The position numbers and the translations under genes are program-made. A model generated the notes under the pieces. It was not told the DNA's origin. It ran no database searches and worked only from the letters and a program-made list of their open reading frames with translations. 64,000 nucleotides of DNA from assembly GCA_019095985.1 (NCBI GenBank), contig CM032666.1:53737115-53801114 (forward strand), read 5' to 3'. This stretch comes from Streblospio benedicti. Lineage: Eukaryota; Annelida; Polychaeta; Spionida; Spionidae. Below are positions 33,373 to 44,379 of this stretch, one piece after another; positions within the stretch are counted from its first letter, which is position 1, and the number at the start of each line of letters is the position of its first letter.

Positions 33373-33788
33373 TTAGGGACCATTCAGTATTTACGACAGG
33401 GTGGGGTAGGAGGATTGTAGGGCGGGCCATGAACTTTTGTCACAATGTTTGGAGGGGGGGGGCTATCAATTTTTTCACACACTTTTGAGGGGGGCTATCA
33501 TTTTTTCTCTCAGAAAATTTACCCCTATTTTTGAGATTCTGTACTAAAATTTATTGTTTTTTTGTTTTTTGTTTTTTTATAATATGGATATCAATCAAAT
33601 AGGATTTGAGTTAGGTTATAATGAATGCGTAAATTGTAAGGGGGGGTCATCAATTTCTGTCACATGAAATCAAGGGGGGTTACCAATTTTTTCACATAGA
33701 TTTGAGGGGAGGGTCTATTATTTTTTTTCACAGCATTTTTTGAAAACCCTCCTACCCCACCCTGTCATAAATACTGAATAGTCCCTTA
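33373..33788. mobile_element. PIF/Harbinger-like MITE (410 bp)
   Basis: TTA at 33373-33375 and 33786-33788 flank long terminal inverted repeats of about 38 bp. The left begins GGGACCATTCAGTATTTACG, and the right complement begins GGGACTATTCAGTATTTATG; both continue into ACAGGGTGGGGTAGGAGG. TTA/TAA target duplications and GG termini are typical of PIF/Harbinger. The interior is G-run rich and non-coding, with repeated CTATCAATTTTTTCACA-type words. Confidence 0.8.
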
Positions 33789-34687
33789 TGTACAATGTAC
33801 ATATTGTAGTGTATGTTGATTTTGTTTCGGTTGCGTATTTTATGTAAACTTATCATCTCAAAATACCGTTGTAGATTCTCGACGGTGGGATTTGGTTAGG
33901 AGAGAAATTAAACTCAGAAGCTGATAAAGAGAACTTTCCGTCGACAGCCATCTACTGGAGATGGGACTTCGCAAGAACGGATTGAAAGATAGTTTTCTTT
34001 TTCTGTCCTCCTCTACTTAAAGAGGCTAGTTCCACACAGTTTCGAGAAGAATTTTTCTCGAATTCGTAAATGTTAAGCATAGTACTCGTGATATTTCTTT
34101 TTCAAAAGGGTGTGTGTTGGGTGGGTTTGTGGGACCGATCTTGCACCCCTCCTCCCCCCCCGGCCTCCTGATCTGCCACTGCTTTCGATCAGACTCCACT
34201 ATTCAGCATGTTTTAAACAAATACAAATGTATGTATAGCCAACTTCCAAATCATGGCTTTATATCTAGGGTTTTATGTGTAAATATGTCTCAAAATCTGA
34301 TCTGATTGATCTTGATCAAATCATTAGCTTTAGCCAATTAGAAATTAGACCACAGTTGTTCCGCAAAATGTAAGAAGCCATTGTACTTAGATTTTGATTT
34401 CCAGATTTTCCCCAGCCTTTAAGTCAGTGATTTATTTGACTTCTAAACAAACTATGGGAAACCAGTCTAAAGTTCGGGCTCTATCATTGATACTGCATCG
34501 TGCGGGGATCCGAAATTAATAACAGTGTCGTATCTATGTCCCTGCTATCTTTGAGACGCTGAAAGAAGTTCTCGTGTCTCCCTTTAGAATGGGTCCATAG
34601 ATGGGATTAGGTAGATATGTCCAAATTAATTGACTTGGGTATAAGTATTGACGTTTAGAGGATTCCGTCTCCAAGTCCATATGATCT

Positions 34688-35008
34688 AGTAAGGGATGAT
34701 GTACATTTTGTCACGCTCCGCAAAGTGGAACAGTGTTTTCCACTTAGGGAGAGGGGGGGGGGGGGTCGGTCAAGTTTTGGATATTCCACTTTTTTGTGGG
34801 TCTAATACTCTATCTCGATCACTAAAACAATTTTATATTAGAATTCCACTATTTACTATTTAGACGTGGCATTAAAAATATACACAGCAGCTTTCATACC
34901 TTAATTAATATTATGATTTACATTCCTGATATATAATATATATTATTTTATGGCATATATAAGTAATATTTTAATTGATATTACGAAACACTGTGTAGAT
35001 ATTCTTCG
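34688..35008 (+). mobile_element. Dispersed element with microsatellite tail, copy 2
   Basis: Inverted relative of 21840-22155. It contains a G-run at 34751-34764 followed by GGTCAAGTTTTGGATATTCC and TGTGGGTCTAATAC. Its right end is close to the (TTTA)n tract at 35036. Non-LTR-type tail is an inference. Confidence 0.55.
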
Positions 35009-35034
35009 ATTATGTCACACATCTGACATTTCCA

Positions 35035-35038
35035 CTTT

Positions 35039-35119
<81 letters not shown>

Positions 35120-35141
35120 TTTTTTTTTTTTTGGGGGGGGG
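35035..35141. repeat. Tetranucleotide microsatellite (TTTA)n with poly(T)/poly(G) end
   Basis: More than twenty TTTA units with one interruption near 35080, then about 12 T and 9 G. Length is likely polymorphic and hard to sequence exactly. Confidence 0.95.
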
Positions 35142-35164
35142 TGTCAAGAAAAAAGAGAACACTA

Positions 35165-35340
35165 TTCCAATTTTGCTGAGCGTGATAAAAATAACATCAT
35201 TCCTAAGATGGCCGAGTGGTCTAATACACCTTCTTTGAATGCTCGGTGCAATAGGCCGTGCAGGGTTCGAGTCCCGGCAAAGGCTATGTCATATAGCCCT
35301 ATAGACTTGAAGAGAGAAAGAAGCATCTAATATAACCAAG
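35165..35340 (+). mobile_element. tRNA-Leu/Ser-like SINE or tRNA relic
   Basis: TGGCCGAGTGG at 35209-35219 matches the box A of class II tRNAs (Leu/Ser). GGTTCGAGTCC at 35264-35274 matches box B at a plausible distance. The acceptor stem does not pair and the T stem has a mismatch, so it is not an intact tRNA gene. About 65 bp of unrelated sequence follows, as in tRNA-derived SINEs. Confidence 0.55.
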
Positions 35341-36310
35341 ATGGAATTGTGACTCGCTTCCAAGGGGAAAAAAGGGTTAAAGAGGTGGTACGTATGAAAA
35401 AGGGCTTAGCTGCCAGGTCAAATCTATGAAATATATTTTACAAAGAATGTTCATCTTTTTCACCAGACATCAGTTCTCAATACACAATAATGTTAAAATG
35501 TTTTACTTTTGACAGCTTTCTCAGCATGTACATGTATGTACATTAGATACGTCACAAATACTTCGTTGACTCTAATTACATAAGCATATGATCTATTTGT
35601 TCTAATTCAGGTACCCATTATTCAATTACACAAGTACACGTATTATGACCATAGTATTTGCAAAAGCTATATTAATCGCACTGAGTAGGGTACATAATAC
35701 AATCTAATCAAGGTATGTTAACCTTATCTAATCAGCATTGTTCATAATCAAGACCAATCTAATCTAAAAGGCATCAAAACAGCTCTAACCTTTATGACTT
35801 TTTCCATAAGTGAATTACATATAATAATAATATGATTACAAAATCATATTGAACCAAATAGTAAAAGCCTGGTGGGGGAGTCTGGGAGCTTTCGGCTGGG
35901 ATTCGCAAGAAGAACCTTAATGTTAGTGGCATTATATGACATGGAAATTTTAGCGATGGGGCCCCTTTGAAAAAAAAATGCTTGTAATCGTTTTAGATTA
36001 TATTTAGCTAATATTTTGTGTGCATACATGTTAAGAACAATAAAAAAACATGAGACCAAATACAATATTCCAGATATATAATATTTTATCTTAACTTATT
36101 TTAAAAAAGTGTATAGAATCTGAGGTTCTTTTTTATTACTGCGTACATAGCCGTTAGATATGAAGATGACATCAGGCTCGGACGGTGTCATTGTAAAGCA
36201 GTAGTAGCACCATGGTCGTGTTCTGATGAAAAAGGGGTGTAAGGACTTGGGGAGGCGTCGAAAGCAACGTTACAATTTACCGTGAATTGGAAAAAAAAGC
36301 CCGTATACGT

Positions 36311-36322
36311 ATATATAAAAAG
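36311..36322 (+). promoter_or_regulatory. Candidate TATA box of the LicD-family gene
   Basis: ATATATAAAAAG lies about 210 bp before the chosen ATG at 36526, leaving a plausible unspliced leader. No initiator or upstream element was recognised. Confidence 0.4.
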
Positions 36323-36525
36323 GCCCGTATACTGTAGTAGGCCGACGATGAATTTACAGTTGGTTACAGTTTACGGTCTAATAGCATGCAATGTTCATCA
36401 TGGTAAAAGTGGAATGACTGCATTAATGCATCGTCTGTTCAAGATTGGATACTGGATATTGAGTTCATTGACTTCTGAGGTTTCATTTCCTTTAAATATG
36501 TGGCGTATTGTACGCAGAGAGAATC

Positions 36526-37872
36526 ATGAGAAGGAAAATTGCACCTTCCATTGGCATAGTAATTCTGTTTAGTATTATGTTTTACTCGGCTTTTGTTGAA
36601 AATGATTTTAAAAGTTATGAAAATCTTGGTGTGGGCTTAAAACAGCGACATTACAATTACATGACCACTACAATTAGTGTTTATAATGCAAATGTTTCAT
36701 CAAAAAGACACGGACATTTTGAGTCACATCCAATGAAATATAATCAACAAGTAGGTCATATGAATCATGGTAAAATTGCTCTAAATGGATACAGAAAATG
36801 GAGAGACTTTGATACAAAGTTAAGTCATCAGAATCATGGTAAAAGTGCACTGGATAGATATAAAAAAATTGCTCATTTTGATACAGAGTTAAGTCATCAT
36901 AGATACGGTAAAACTGCTTTAGATAGACAAATACGTAAAAGTAAATATGTATACAATACAAAGCGAAGCCATCATCAGAGTTATGGTAAAACGAAGGACC
37001 GGCAATATACGGTCTTTGGTAAAAATATCACAAAGGCACTCTCAAACGAAATGTATGATAAGCTTCTGTCTTTAATGGAATACTTCCAGGAGCTCTGTAA
37101 AAGATATCAAGTGACTTTCATAATGGCAGATGGAAATTTACTGGGGTCCTATTTCTTCCATGATCTCATACCGTGGGATGATGATCTTGATGTGATGGTC
37201 AGTTATAAAGATAGGCATAAACTGGTTAAAGCATTTTTAGAACCTGAGTTTCAAAACAATTATGGAGTCCAAACGTATCACGCCAGTGGAAATGTTTCTA
37301 ATTGGTACAGCATGGAATATCTCAATGGCTCGAAAGCAACACCACAAATACCCTCTTTACCACCAGGTTCTCGATCGAAGAGTAAATTCAGTGATTTAAA
37401 GACAAAGCTTTTTCCATTAGATGGTTCGCCCGCTGGAAAATATCCGTGGAAATATCCATACATCGACATAAAATTTTATATGGAAAATGATCAAGAGGTG
37501 TGGAAAGTGGACTTTACTACTCCCCAAAGATTTAAATTTGCATTGTCCGATTTCTACCCTCTCCATCCTCGGCCATTTGGAAAACTGTGGCTCATGGCAC
37601 CAAGAGATACCAGACTGTACTTAAAGCAAAAATACAACACATTTAGATGTAAATCACATTCGTGGAATCATGTAAATGAAACGTCCATAAATACAGTTCA
37701 AGTCAAATGTAGCAGTTTAAAAGGGGTTTTTCCTCATGTGGTTAGACGAGCAAAGATGGAAGGCCAGTTGTCAGGGGTTGAAGAGACACTGTGGCTTGGA
37801 GATAAAGTTTTGAATACTGTATTTGTTGAAGAACCATACCACTATACTGCAGACGTTTACTCTTTTGGATAA
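36526..37872 (+). CDS. Intronless LicD/fukutin-family type II membrane transferase
   Basis: 448 residues from the ATG at 36526; an open reading frame extends six codons upstream but only from TTG. Residues 5-24 are a single hydrophobic segment after a basic MRRK, giving a type II Golgi/ER anchor. Residues 77-164 hold about 3.5 copies of a 23-25-residue repeat with the core HGK(S/T)ALD. The catalytic domain runs from about residue 176 and contains MADGNLLGSYFFHDLIPWDD, with the acidic cluster DDDLD at 218-222. This is the metal/phosphate-binding motif of LicD and fukutin/FKRP-type nucleotidyl- or ribitol-phosphate transferases. Several NxS/T sequons (for example NVS and NIT) fit a lumenal position. 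The substrate is unknown; the family moves phospho-sugar, phosphocholine or ribitol-phosphate groups onto glycans. The single-exon structure contrasts with the intron-rich TM9SF1 and suggests retroposition or expansion of an intronless family. Confidence 0.85.
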   Translation: MRRKIAPSIGIVILFSIMFYSAFVENDFKSYENLGVGLKQRHYNYMTTTISVYNANVSSKRHGHFESHPMKYNQQVGHMNHGKIALNGYRKWRDFDTKLSHQNHGKSALDRYKKIAHFDTELSHHRYGKTALDRQIRKSKYVYNTKRSHHQSYGKTKDRQYTVFGKNITKALSNEMYDKLLSLMEYFQELCKRYQVTFIMADGNLLGSYFFHDLIPWDDDLDVMVSYKDRHKLVKAFLEPEFQNNYGVQTYHASGNVSNWYSMEYLNGSKATPQIPSLPPGSRSKSKFSDLKTKLFPLDGSPAGKYPWKYPYIDIKFYMENDQEVWKVDFTTPQRFKFALSDFYPLHPRPFGKLWLMAPRDTRLYLKQKYNTFRCKSHSWNHVNETSINTVQVKCSSLKGVFPHVVRRAKMEGQLSGVEETLWLGDKVLNTVFVEEPYHYTADVYSFG

Positions 37873-38120
37873 AGCTAGAAAATGCTTGCATTATGTATCA
37901 AGATTCATGTGAAGCTAGAAATTGGTTGCATTGGGATATGCTACAAAATGTTTGCATTGTGTAGCAGTTTAAGCTAGAATACATCTGTATTGTATTAGAG
38001 GGCATTCAGTACTAATCGGCTGAAAAACTCAACTTGATTCTTTGTTATGGCCGTGAGATATGTCGATGTTTATTAGATATGCTTTATACGAAAATAAATA
38101 TTTATTAAATTTGAATATGA
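37873..38120 (+). other. 3' UTR of the LicD-family gene, with short tandem repeats and poly(A) signal
   Basis: Three imperfect units built on AAGCTAGAAAATGCTTGCAT follow the stop (about 37873, 37912 and 37970, with TTTGCATTGTGTA variants). AATAAA is at 38093-38098, so the leader, coding region and UTR make a compact unspliced gene of about 1.8 kb. Confidence 0.5.
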
Positions 38121-40785
38121 AACAATAATTTTTATTTAAGTATCTCGTGTAGTCATGGTTAACTCCGTGAATCACTTAACCGTATAAATGAATTATTGGA
38201 TTGATTATGACTAACCATCATATTATATACACCTGGACTAGATTAACGCTCAAAATGAGACAGCAAAACTTGAGAATAACAATATAAATCACGGTAAGAG
38301 CACTTCTCCATGTCTTACAAACAAATACATTCTCAGAGAATCAGAACAAAGGCTTTAAGGTAAATAGAACTATGCCTCTTCAATGGCGCAAGGTATCAGA
38401 AATCGGTTGGCACAGTCGTAAACAAAATGGCACCCCGCACGTTCGCACAAAAAAATCAAGCACTGCTAAACTACCAGCCGCCAATTCGAATACCTACCGC
38501 TTCAATGTGCACCTTTTGTGGTTAAAGCTCTCATTAATAATTGAATTCCATCTGGGTAATTCCCCAACGAGAGAACAAAATGAGCGTGATGTGTCTCAAC
38601 AGAAACTCGCCACTACAAAGGGAGGGCGCCATTTTATCGTTTGGCACATCTTTATTTGGCGTGGCCGCTTAAGCATTGCCTTTCAAAATGACATTAAAAA
38701 CTGCTAGGAGAGGTGTAAACGAGATAATAATCTGCTTGTGGTCGCTTCTGTTGAATGAGCTTGGTTTATCAAGCATGTCTCTTCTCTCTTGGGTCTTTAA
38801 ATCAGTTTGGGTTCTTTGCAGAAACATGTCCCGGCCAGATTGATAGCTATGGGTTTTGCTTTGAAAATTTGTTATTTAGGGGTTCTTTTGTCAAGCTAGT
38901 TAGAACCTGACAAAGAGGTTTTCTTTGATAGATAAGTTTAGATAAGTAATGTTGGATGTGTGACATGAAATGAACAGAATCGAACTAACTATAATTTGTT
39001 TTACAAGTGGTGACCCTATTTTCTGATTTAGGGTTGACATCACATTATTTAAGAAGAAGGCATTCGTGATAATATGGATTATCCTTTTAAACATGTGCTT
39101 CTCTGATTATAACTGGTTTGATGTAGCTCACTGAAGCTGTTGCACATTTAAACTGAAGGCACACCGCCCTATACAAAGCTTTTGAAAGAAACTGCACACA
39201 GAAAGAGAAACCCCAACTCCTTGACATCAAGTTCCCTTAACCAAATAGGTCCATGTTTTACCATAATGCATACAAACAAATAACAGTGTTTTCCCATAGA
39301 AAGTAAACATTTCTTTTCCTTAATGAGCCACTGTTATAAGGTTGTGTAAATATTTCCCACTCTTTCATTTTTACTCCGGACAAACTGCGCAACCAAGCGT
39401 GATCGTACACAACCTTTGGAAAGCCAGTTTGGATTGGGGATGTACCACGATAATGACGATATCTATACGAAGTAAAACAACGGTAAAAATGAAATATTTT
39501 GGTGGAAATGCGCCCCTGCACTTCCCCTTCCGATCTGCCTTTGTCAAATGCGGCAGACAAGGGTCTAGAACCCTCACACCACGCCCTAGCTGAGCACGGG
39601 CCTGTCTGTGTCCTTGCCGTAGGCCATCCAGTTGTTCCGTAGAAATGATGAAAGGGAAGGTTGTGTCGACCCCAAGACCAGACGGTATCAATTCAACAGT
39701 TCCTAGGAATGTCTGAGAAAGAACCAGAAAAGATTTTTGTTCAACACATTGAAGAACTTATATTTGCTCAAGATCCATTTACACTCTTAATGTCGTAATA
39801 GTCAACAGAAAGTGGAGACATTCAATGGGGTGTGCACATAGTTTAAAAAAGAATAGATATATGATATCAGTTTATATATTTGTCTGGTTTGTATATAATA
39901 GATATGTCCGAAAACTAACATAAAGTTATGCATTCTTTTTTACTGTATTAGAGGCTATAGCTATTTATCTGTGAAATTCATTTTAGCATTACCTTTATTA
40001 TTATGTAAATTGAGTATCCAAGCTAAGAATTGAAATGCATGTGCAATCTAAAGATCTTAACAACGTGGGAAACAAAGGCTAGATTTAATCTACTCTAACC
40101 ATACACTAACCCCTTAATCATGTAATGATATATGGAAGATAGGAAATATAGGAGTGCCAAATTTTCACATGAGTACATTAGTAAACAAATTTCAGCGACC
40201 AGAAAAAAAGCAAACATTTTGTCACACTCACCCCACGCAAGAAAAAAATCATGAGTTGGAAGAAATTATATTTTTAACGCCTCTTTGAATCTTTAGTAGC
40301 ATCAAAATCAATATAAAACACCGGAGTAATGGTTTTATTCATTAAGACCGAATAACCTGCTAAGTATTGTAAATACAACAATTAGAATGTACGAAATTGA
40401 TTGTATAATGCACAACACTGCAGACGCGTTTCAATATTTCAGACCCATTGAGGCTTACCCAGAAAGGTTTACATTCTGCATACCCTTTGTTCTGCTGTTC
40501 TTTTGTAACATGCCATAATGGCAAAATGATTTGAATGATAAAAAAGCCTACCAAAAGAATTATTGAGAGCTCTTCTAAAGACTTCTGTGGCCCTTGGTTA
40601 AGATTAATGTAGGATGTACTATGTTTGCCGGCAAAAGACAATATCATATAAGTTTTATGAGCTGTAGGACTCGTGAATAAGGATAATATGGTGTTAAGAA
40701 ACCAATTTTCACAGTGCTAAGTGGTAAAATCGATTGATTTGTGTGTAAAATGGAAGATTTGCACATGTGATAATAATTGAATTAC
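38121..40785. other. Intergenic stretch without recognised genes
   Basis: The open frames present (for example plus 38372-38707, 111 codons, and minus 39258-39691) show no recognisable domain. AATCACGGTAAGAGCAC near 38287 resembles the coding repeat of the LicD-family gene. Otherwise nothing is supported. Confidence 0.35.
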
Positions 40786-41312
40786 AAAACCCATGTTAGA
40801 TCATCCAATTGACACCTCTGCAATGAGACCACTTCTATCAGGCCCCATTTAGTTTTGCTTTGTAAGCCTTCATTCATCGACGGTCTATTAGGGGAATCTC
40901 TTTTACTATGAACATATTTTTAGTGTTTCTATTACTTGTGGATTGAATAATCCTGATACAGATGAGGATACCTTCATTTAAGAGATCAACACAACGTACT
41001 TCCAAAAAGAAACCACTTCTCCAAGTCCCTCCCCAGAGAGCAAACAAAAAATATAACATCCTAGTGGTCTCTTGGTGGAGGTTCACACATTTGGTGTCCT
41101 TATACACTAGATATCACTACGCGGCGATGATGTCTAGGCTCTACAAGCTCAAAATAGGACACAGAGTGACAAAAATATGTGGAAACGTGGTTGGGCCCGG
41201 TGCCCCCGGCCTACCCGCTACTAGTGACGTCTCTGTTTGATGACCAATTGCGACCGTCAGAAATTGTGTTGTTTAGAGGTGGTCATAATAATTGGAGGTT
41301 CCTTCTGTAACG
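40786..41312. mobile_element. Degenerate MITE-like region of the GAGACCAC family
   Basis: GACACCTCTGCAATGAGACC near 40811, AAACCACTTCTCC near 41010 and AGAGGTGGTCATAATAATTG, then GAGGTTCCTTCTGTA near 41275-41308, are words of the TA/CAGT MITE family. Probably two or more decayed copies; boundaries are uncertain. Confidence 0.3.
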
Positions 41313-41779
41313 AATTGTCAGAGCAAAGAATTGTGCCAGTGCCACATGGAATTAACGTCTGTTCCAATCACACTTTACTCAAGTGTCCACGTTGACAGAC
41401 AGGTACACACCCACGTTTGCACCCTATTAACTTACACAGTACCACAGCCACCACGAATAATTAACTTGCAATTCAAATATTTAATTTTGCTGTACCAGGT
41501 TACGGACTTCATTAATAGGTGAGACAAAGGGGCGGAGTCACGCATGATTGACGTGTCAGGTGTACAGTCTCCCAGGGGATTAACTATGGAGTCTGCGTGT
41601 TACAACTTGACCGTCTGTCTGTTGTCTGCTATTACGATATTGTCTGCTATAGTGTCTTCAGTACTTTGAGAAGATGGCATCACATAGTTCTAAAATCATT
41701 TGTTTCTCTGCAGTGTTCTGTTCATTTTCTTCCAGACGCATATATATTACAACTTGAGCTTTAAAAACCCTGGGTTAAA

Positions 41780-41965
41780 ACTCGCGGGGGAAGGGGGGGG
41801 GTCAGAAAATGGGTACGGACGTACCTCGGACAGGTTGAAAACGGCACCCACCAATATACCTATTTTTTGAGAAAAAGTGACCCACAATATACCAATATCT
41901 GAGAAAATGTGACCCACCAATATACCAATATCCGAGAAAAAGGTGACACACCAATATATCAAACT
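41780..41965 (-). repeat. Minisatellite-like element, GTGACCCACCAATATACC units
   Basis: Three to four tandem units of about 38 bp (…GAGAAAAAGTGACCCACAATATACC…) are preceded by a G-run and GGTACGGACGTACC. Read on the minus strand the order is GGGTCACTTTTT units, then TGGGTGCCGTTTTCAACCTG, CCGTACCCATTTT and a C-run. The same order occurs on the plus strand near 44690-44830. Confidence 0.6.
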
Positions 41966-42044
41966 CAGATTCTAGTACATGTAGATATTAAGAATGAATA
42001 TAATGAATATCAATATTTTTTATCCTGATAAATATGATAAAAAT

Positions 42045-42250
42045 GTGAAAAAGACACCTTGAAATATACCAAAAATGTGAAAAACGACACCCAGAATATA
42101 CCAAAATGTGAAAAAGGACACCCAGCAATATACAAAAAATGTGAAAAAAGACACCCAGTTTCGAGGCACGTCTGTACTAATCGCGATAGTGTGAGATCCC
42201 CCCCCCCCACCACACCCCCACACCCCCACACACCCCCACACACCCAAAGG
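42045..42250 (-). repeat. Related minisatellite-like element and C/A-rich tract
   Basis: Four units of about 35 bp (GTGAAAAAGGACACCCAGCA type) are followed by TTTCGAGGCACGTCTGTACT and the tract CCCCCCCCCACCACACCCCC and beyond, with CCCACA repeats up to 42245. It has the same architecture as 41780-41965 but diverged units. Confidence 0.6.
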
Positions 42251-42579
42251 GTTTAAAACACAAACACTAAAATTGATATGTGACGAAATTTCCAATACAT
42301 AGCCTCTCCTCAAAGCAATATAAATGGATTCAACTAGATTTTTATGTTTCATAGCCTCTGCACGGATTCAAAGTCTCAAACCTTGAATACAACTGCTATA
42401 CGCTGTGGTACCTAGCCACCAAGCAAAGAAACACAACCTTCAATGGCAATAACTTATACACCCACGTCATTTAACGTACAGTATTACATGTATCTTAATG
42501 TTTGCTTACACCCAACGTATCTATATGTTGATTTAAAATATGACACCTCTGTTGTAAAACGTTTGTGTCCTGATACATG

Positions 42580-42700
42580 TACGTCATCGCGGAAGTGGGG
42601 GGGGGGTTGCGGGGGGGGGAGTCGGAGAAAGATGACAAATGATGATCAATGATGACCGCGGGGGTGAGGGAGGGGGTGGTGGTAGAGTTGTCCAGAGAAA
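42580..42700 (+). repeat. G-rich element, inverted relative of 45330-45440
   Basis: Two long G-runs (42597-42619) and GTCGGAGAAAGATGACAAAT, then GGGTGAGGGAGGGGGTGG. The reverse complement at 45330-45440 shares the TGACGTCAT/TACGTCATC start, GGGGTTGC and GAGAAAGATGACAAATGA. It contains enough G-runs to form G-quadruplexes. Confidence 0.6.
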
Positions 42701-42969
42701 AAATATCATGTCATGGGGTGCTATACTATAGTAACTGCAGATATTTGCCGGGTATAAACTGCACGCACGTACATTTGTATTTACGCCATTTGGTACCGCA
42801 GATATTTGCGGAGTATACACCGTAACTGTGTATATTTACTGCATTTTGTACTGTTATTGAATTCTTGTAGTTTGATTCATTCATAAAACCGGGACTGAGA
42901 AATAAAGACACACGTGCGTCCCAAGCTCATAATACATGCACATGTAGTTTGTTGACAAGAAATTGTCTT

Positions 42970-43147
42970 GTCGCTGACTAGTCTTTCAAAAGACCTTATA
43001 TCTAATAGTTTTTATTTCTATTATTACATAAACCCTTCGTGTCAACCATATATTAAATGCAAAGATAAAGAGCAAGTGCAATTGTGACAGCCTTTAGCTC
43101 TTAGATATAAGACCGTTTAAAGGCCTTGAGATAGGCTAGTCGCTGAC
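42970..43147. mobile_element. MITE (160 bp) with perfect 9-bp target duplications
   Basis: GTCGCTGAC occurs at 42970-42978 and again at 43139-43147. The intervening element starts TAGTCTTTCAAAAG and ends GATAGGCTA. Its inner inverted repeat is CTTATATCTAATAG versus CTCTTAGATATAAG. A 9-bp duplication suggests a Mutator-like (MULE) element; hAT (8 bp) is less likely. Confidence 0.65.
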
Positions 43148-44370
43148 GTAAAGGTATAATACCCCCCCCCCACACACACACCTTCCAATATATTTCTCAC
43201 CTTTTTTAGGTACAAAGAAAACATCGCGATGAACATTCGTGACCATCAGACTCAGGCGTGGTGTCAGACACAACACAAATCAAAACTATATACATTAAGC
43301 ATGAACTTATGTTAGGGTGAACTATTGTACACCCACAGCTTTGTCAATTACAAAGGCCCTGTCCTGAATATTTCATAGTTATTCTTTAGAAAGTTTCAAT
43401 TGTTGCCTTTGTCACAAGTATAGTTGCCTTACAATAAACCTAATCAAAACTAAAATTAATCTGAACTTGTACTATCTTTGAGCACTCAGCTGCCTTTATC
43501 AAGCGTGACTATCTCTGGAATAGTTTTGACAAAATCTTGAATAGTGTACTGTATACTGGTTAGTCTATTTGTTTTTCTATCGGTCTATTCTTTCTATTAA
43601 TAGTTTTTCTCTTGCGAAAAGACAATTGGAATGGACTCATATGATACCCATACACATAGGATTAACCTACTTTCAAAACGCCCGATAATATGCAAAATGA
43701 GTATATCCTATGATAATTATTCTATATCACATATCTCCATATATATGTCCAGCAGTAGTTCAGTACTCCCAAACAAAGTCATTCACATATCTCATGCCAT
43801 TATATTTAATTATGGCTCTTTGAATATTGGAAATGATTTTGTAATATTTTTGCTTGTTTGCGATTTTTTTGGTGAACATTTCGATTTAGCGGGCCACTTT
43901 CGTCAAGTATGTCCTTTACACATCATGGTATATTATGATACATCCAGTTCACGATGGTTGCACTTACCTATCTTGTACGCATTCTAGTACAGATGATGAA
44001 GGGTTGTTTGTGTATATATAATATAATTGACATGTTAGTATAACTACTGCTACTAACCCACACTCAGTTCTCCTTATCTTTGTTACGTGGGGTTAACCCA
44101 CAAGGTCCATTCTTCCATTCTCTTGGGGATTCTTGCACTTTGATTCTTTAATTGGTTAATCAAGAAGCATCAGATACTGATAACACTCATCGTGAAATAT
44201 GCTTCATTGCATAGTCTGTTACGTGAATATGCAAATCAGCAGAAACACAGTGTCTTCAAACGGATATGCCCACTGATTTAATTTCAATATATGACATTGA
44301 GTGGACTTGTTCACTTCAGTTTGTAAAACTGACGCGTCTGTGACACCTAGGCTTGTGAAAAAGAAGCCAG
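43148..44370. other. Intergenic stretch without recognised genes
   Basis: A poly(C)/CA tract at 43163-43182, otherwise AT-rich. A plus-strand open frame of 118 codons (43631-43987) matches no recognised domain and is probably chance. Confidence 0.35.
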
Positions 44371-44379
44371 TAAGCTGCC

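Noticed and set aside
34751-34764. Poly(G) run as a telomere-like or regulatory signal.
   Set aside because: It sits inside a dispersed element whose other copy has a shorter C-run at the corresponding place, so it is ordinary length variation.
35205-35290. A functional tRNA-Leu or tRNA-Ser gene.
   Set aside because: A and B boxes match, but the acceptor stem does not pair and the T stem has a mismatch, so a SINE or relic is more likely.
36499-36572. An upstream ATG at 36499 as start of the LicD-family protein.
   Set aside because: It lies in another frame. The TTG at 36508 is in frame but unlikely as a start; the ATG at 36526 immediately precedes the basic residues and membrane anchor.
38372-38707. 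A 111-codon open frame downstream of the LicD-family gene.
   Set aside because: No domain, no convincing promoter or poly(A) context, and no similarity that I recognise.
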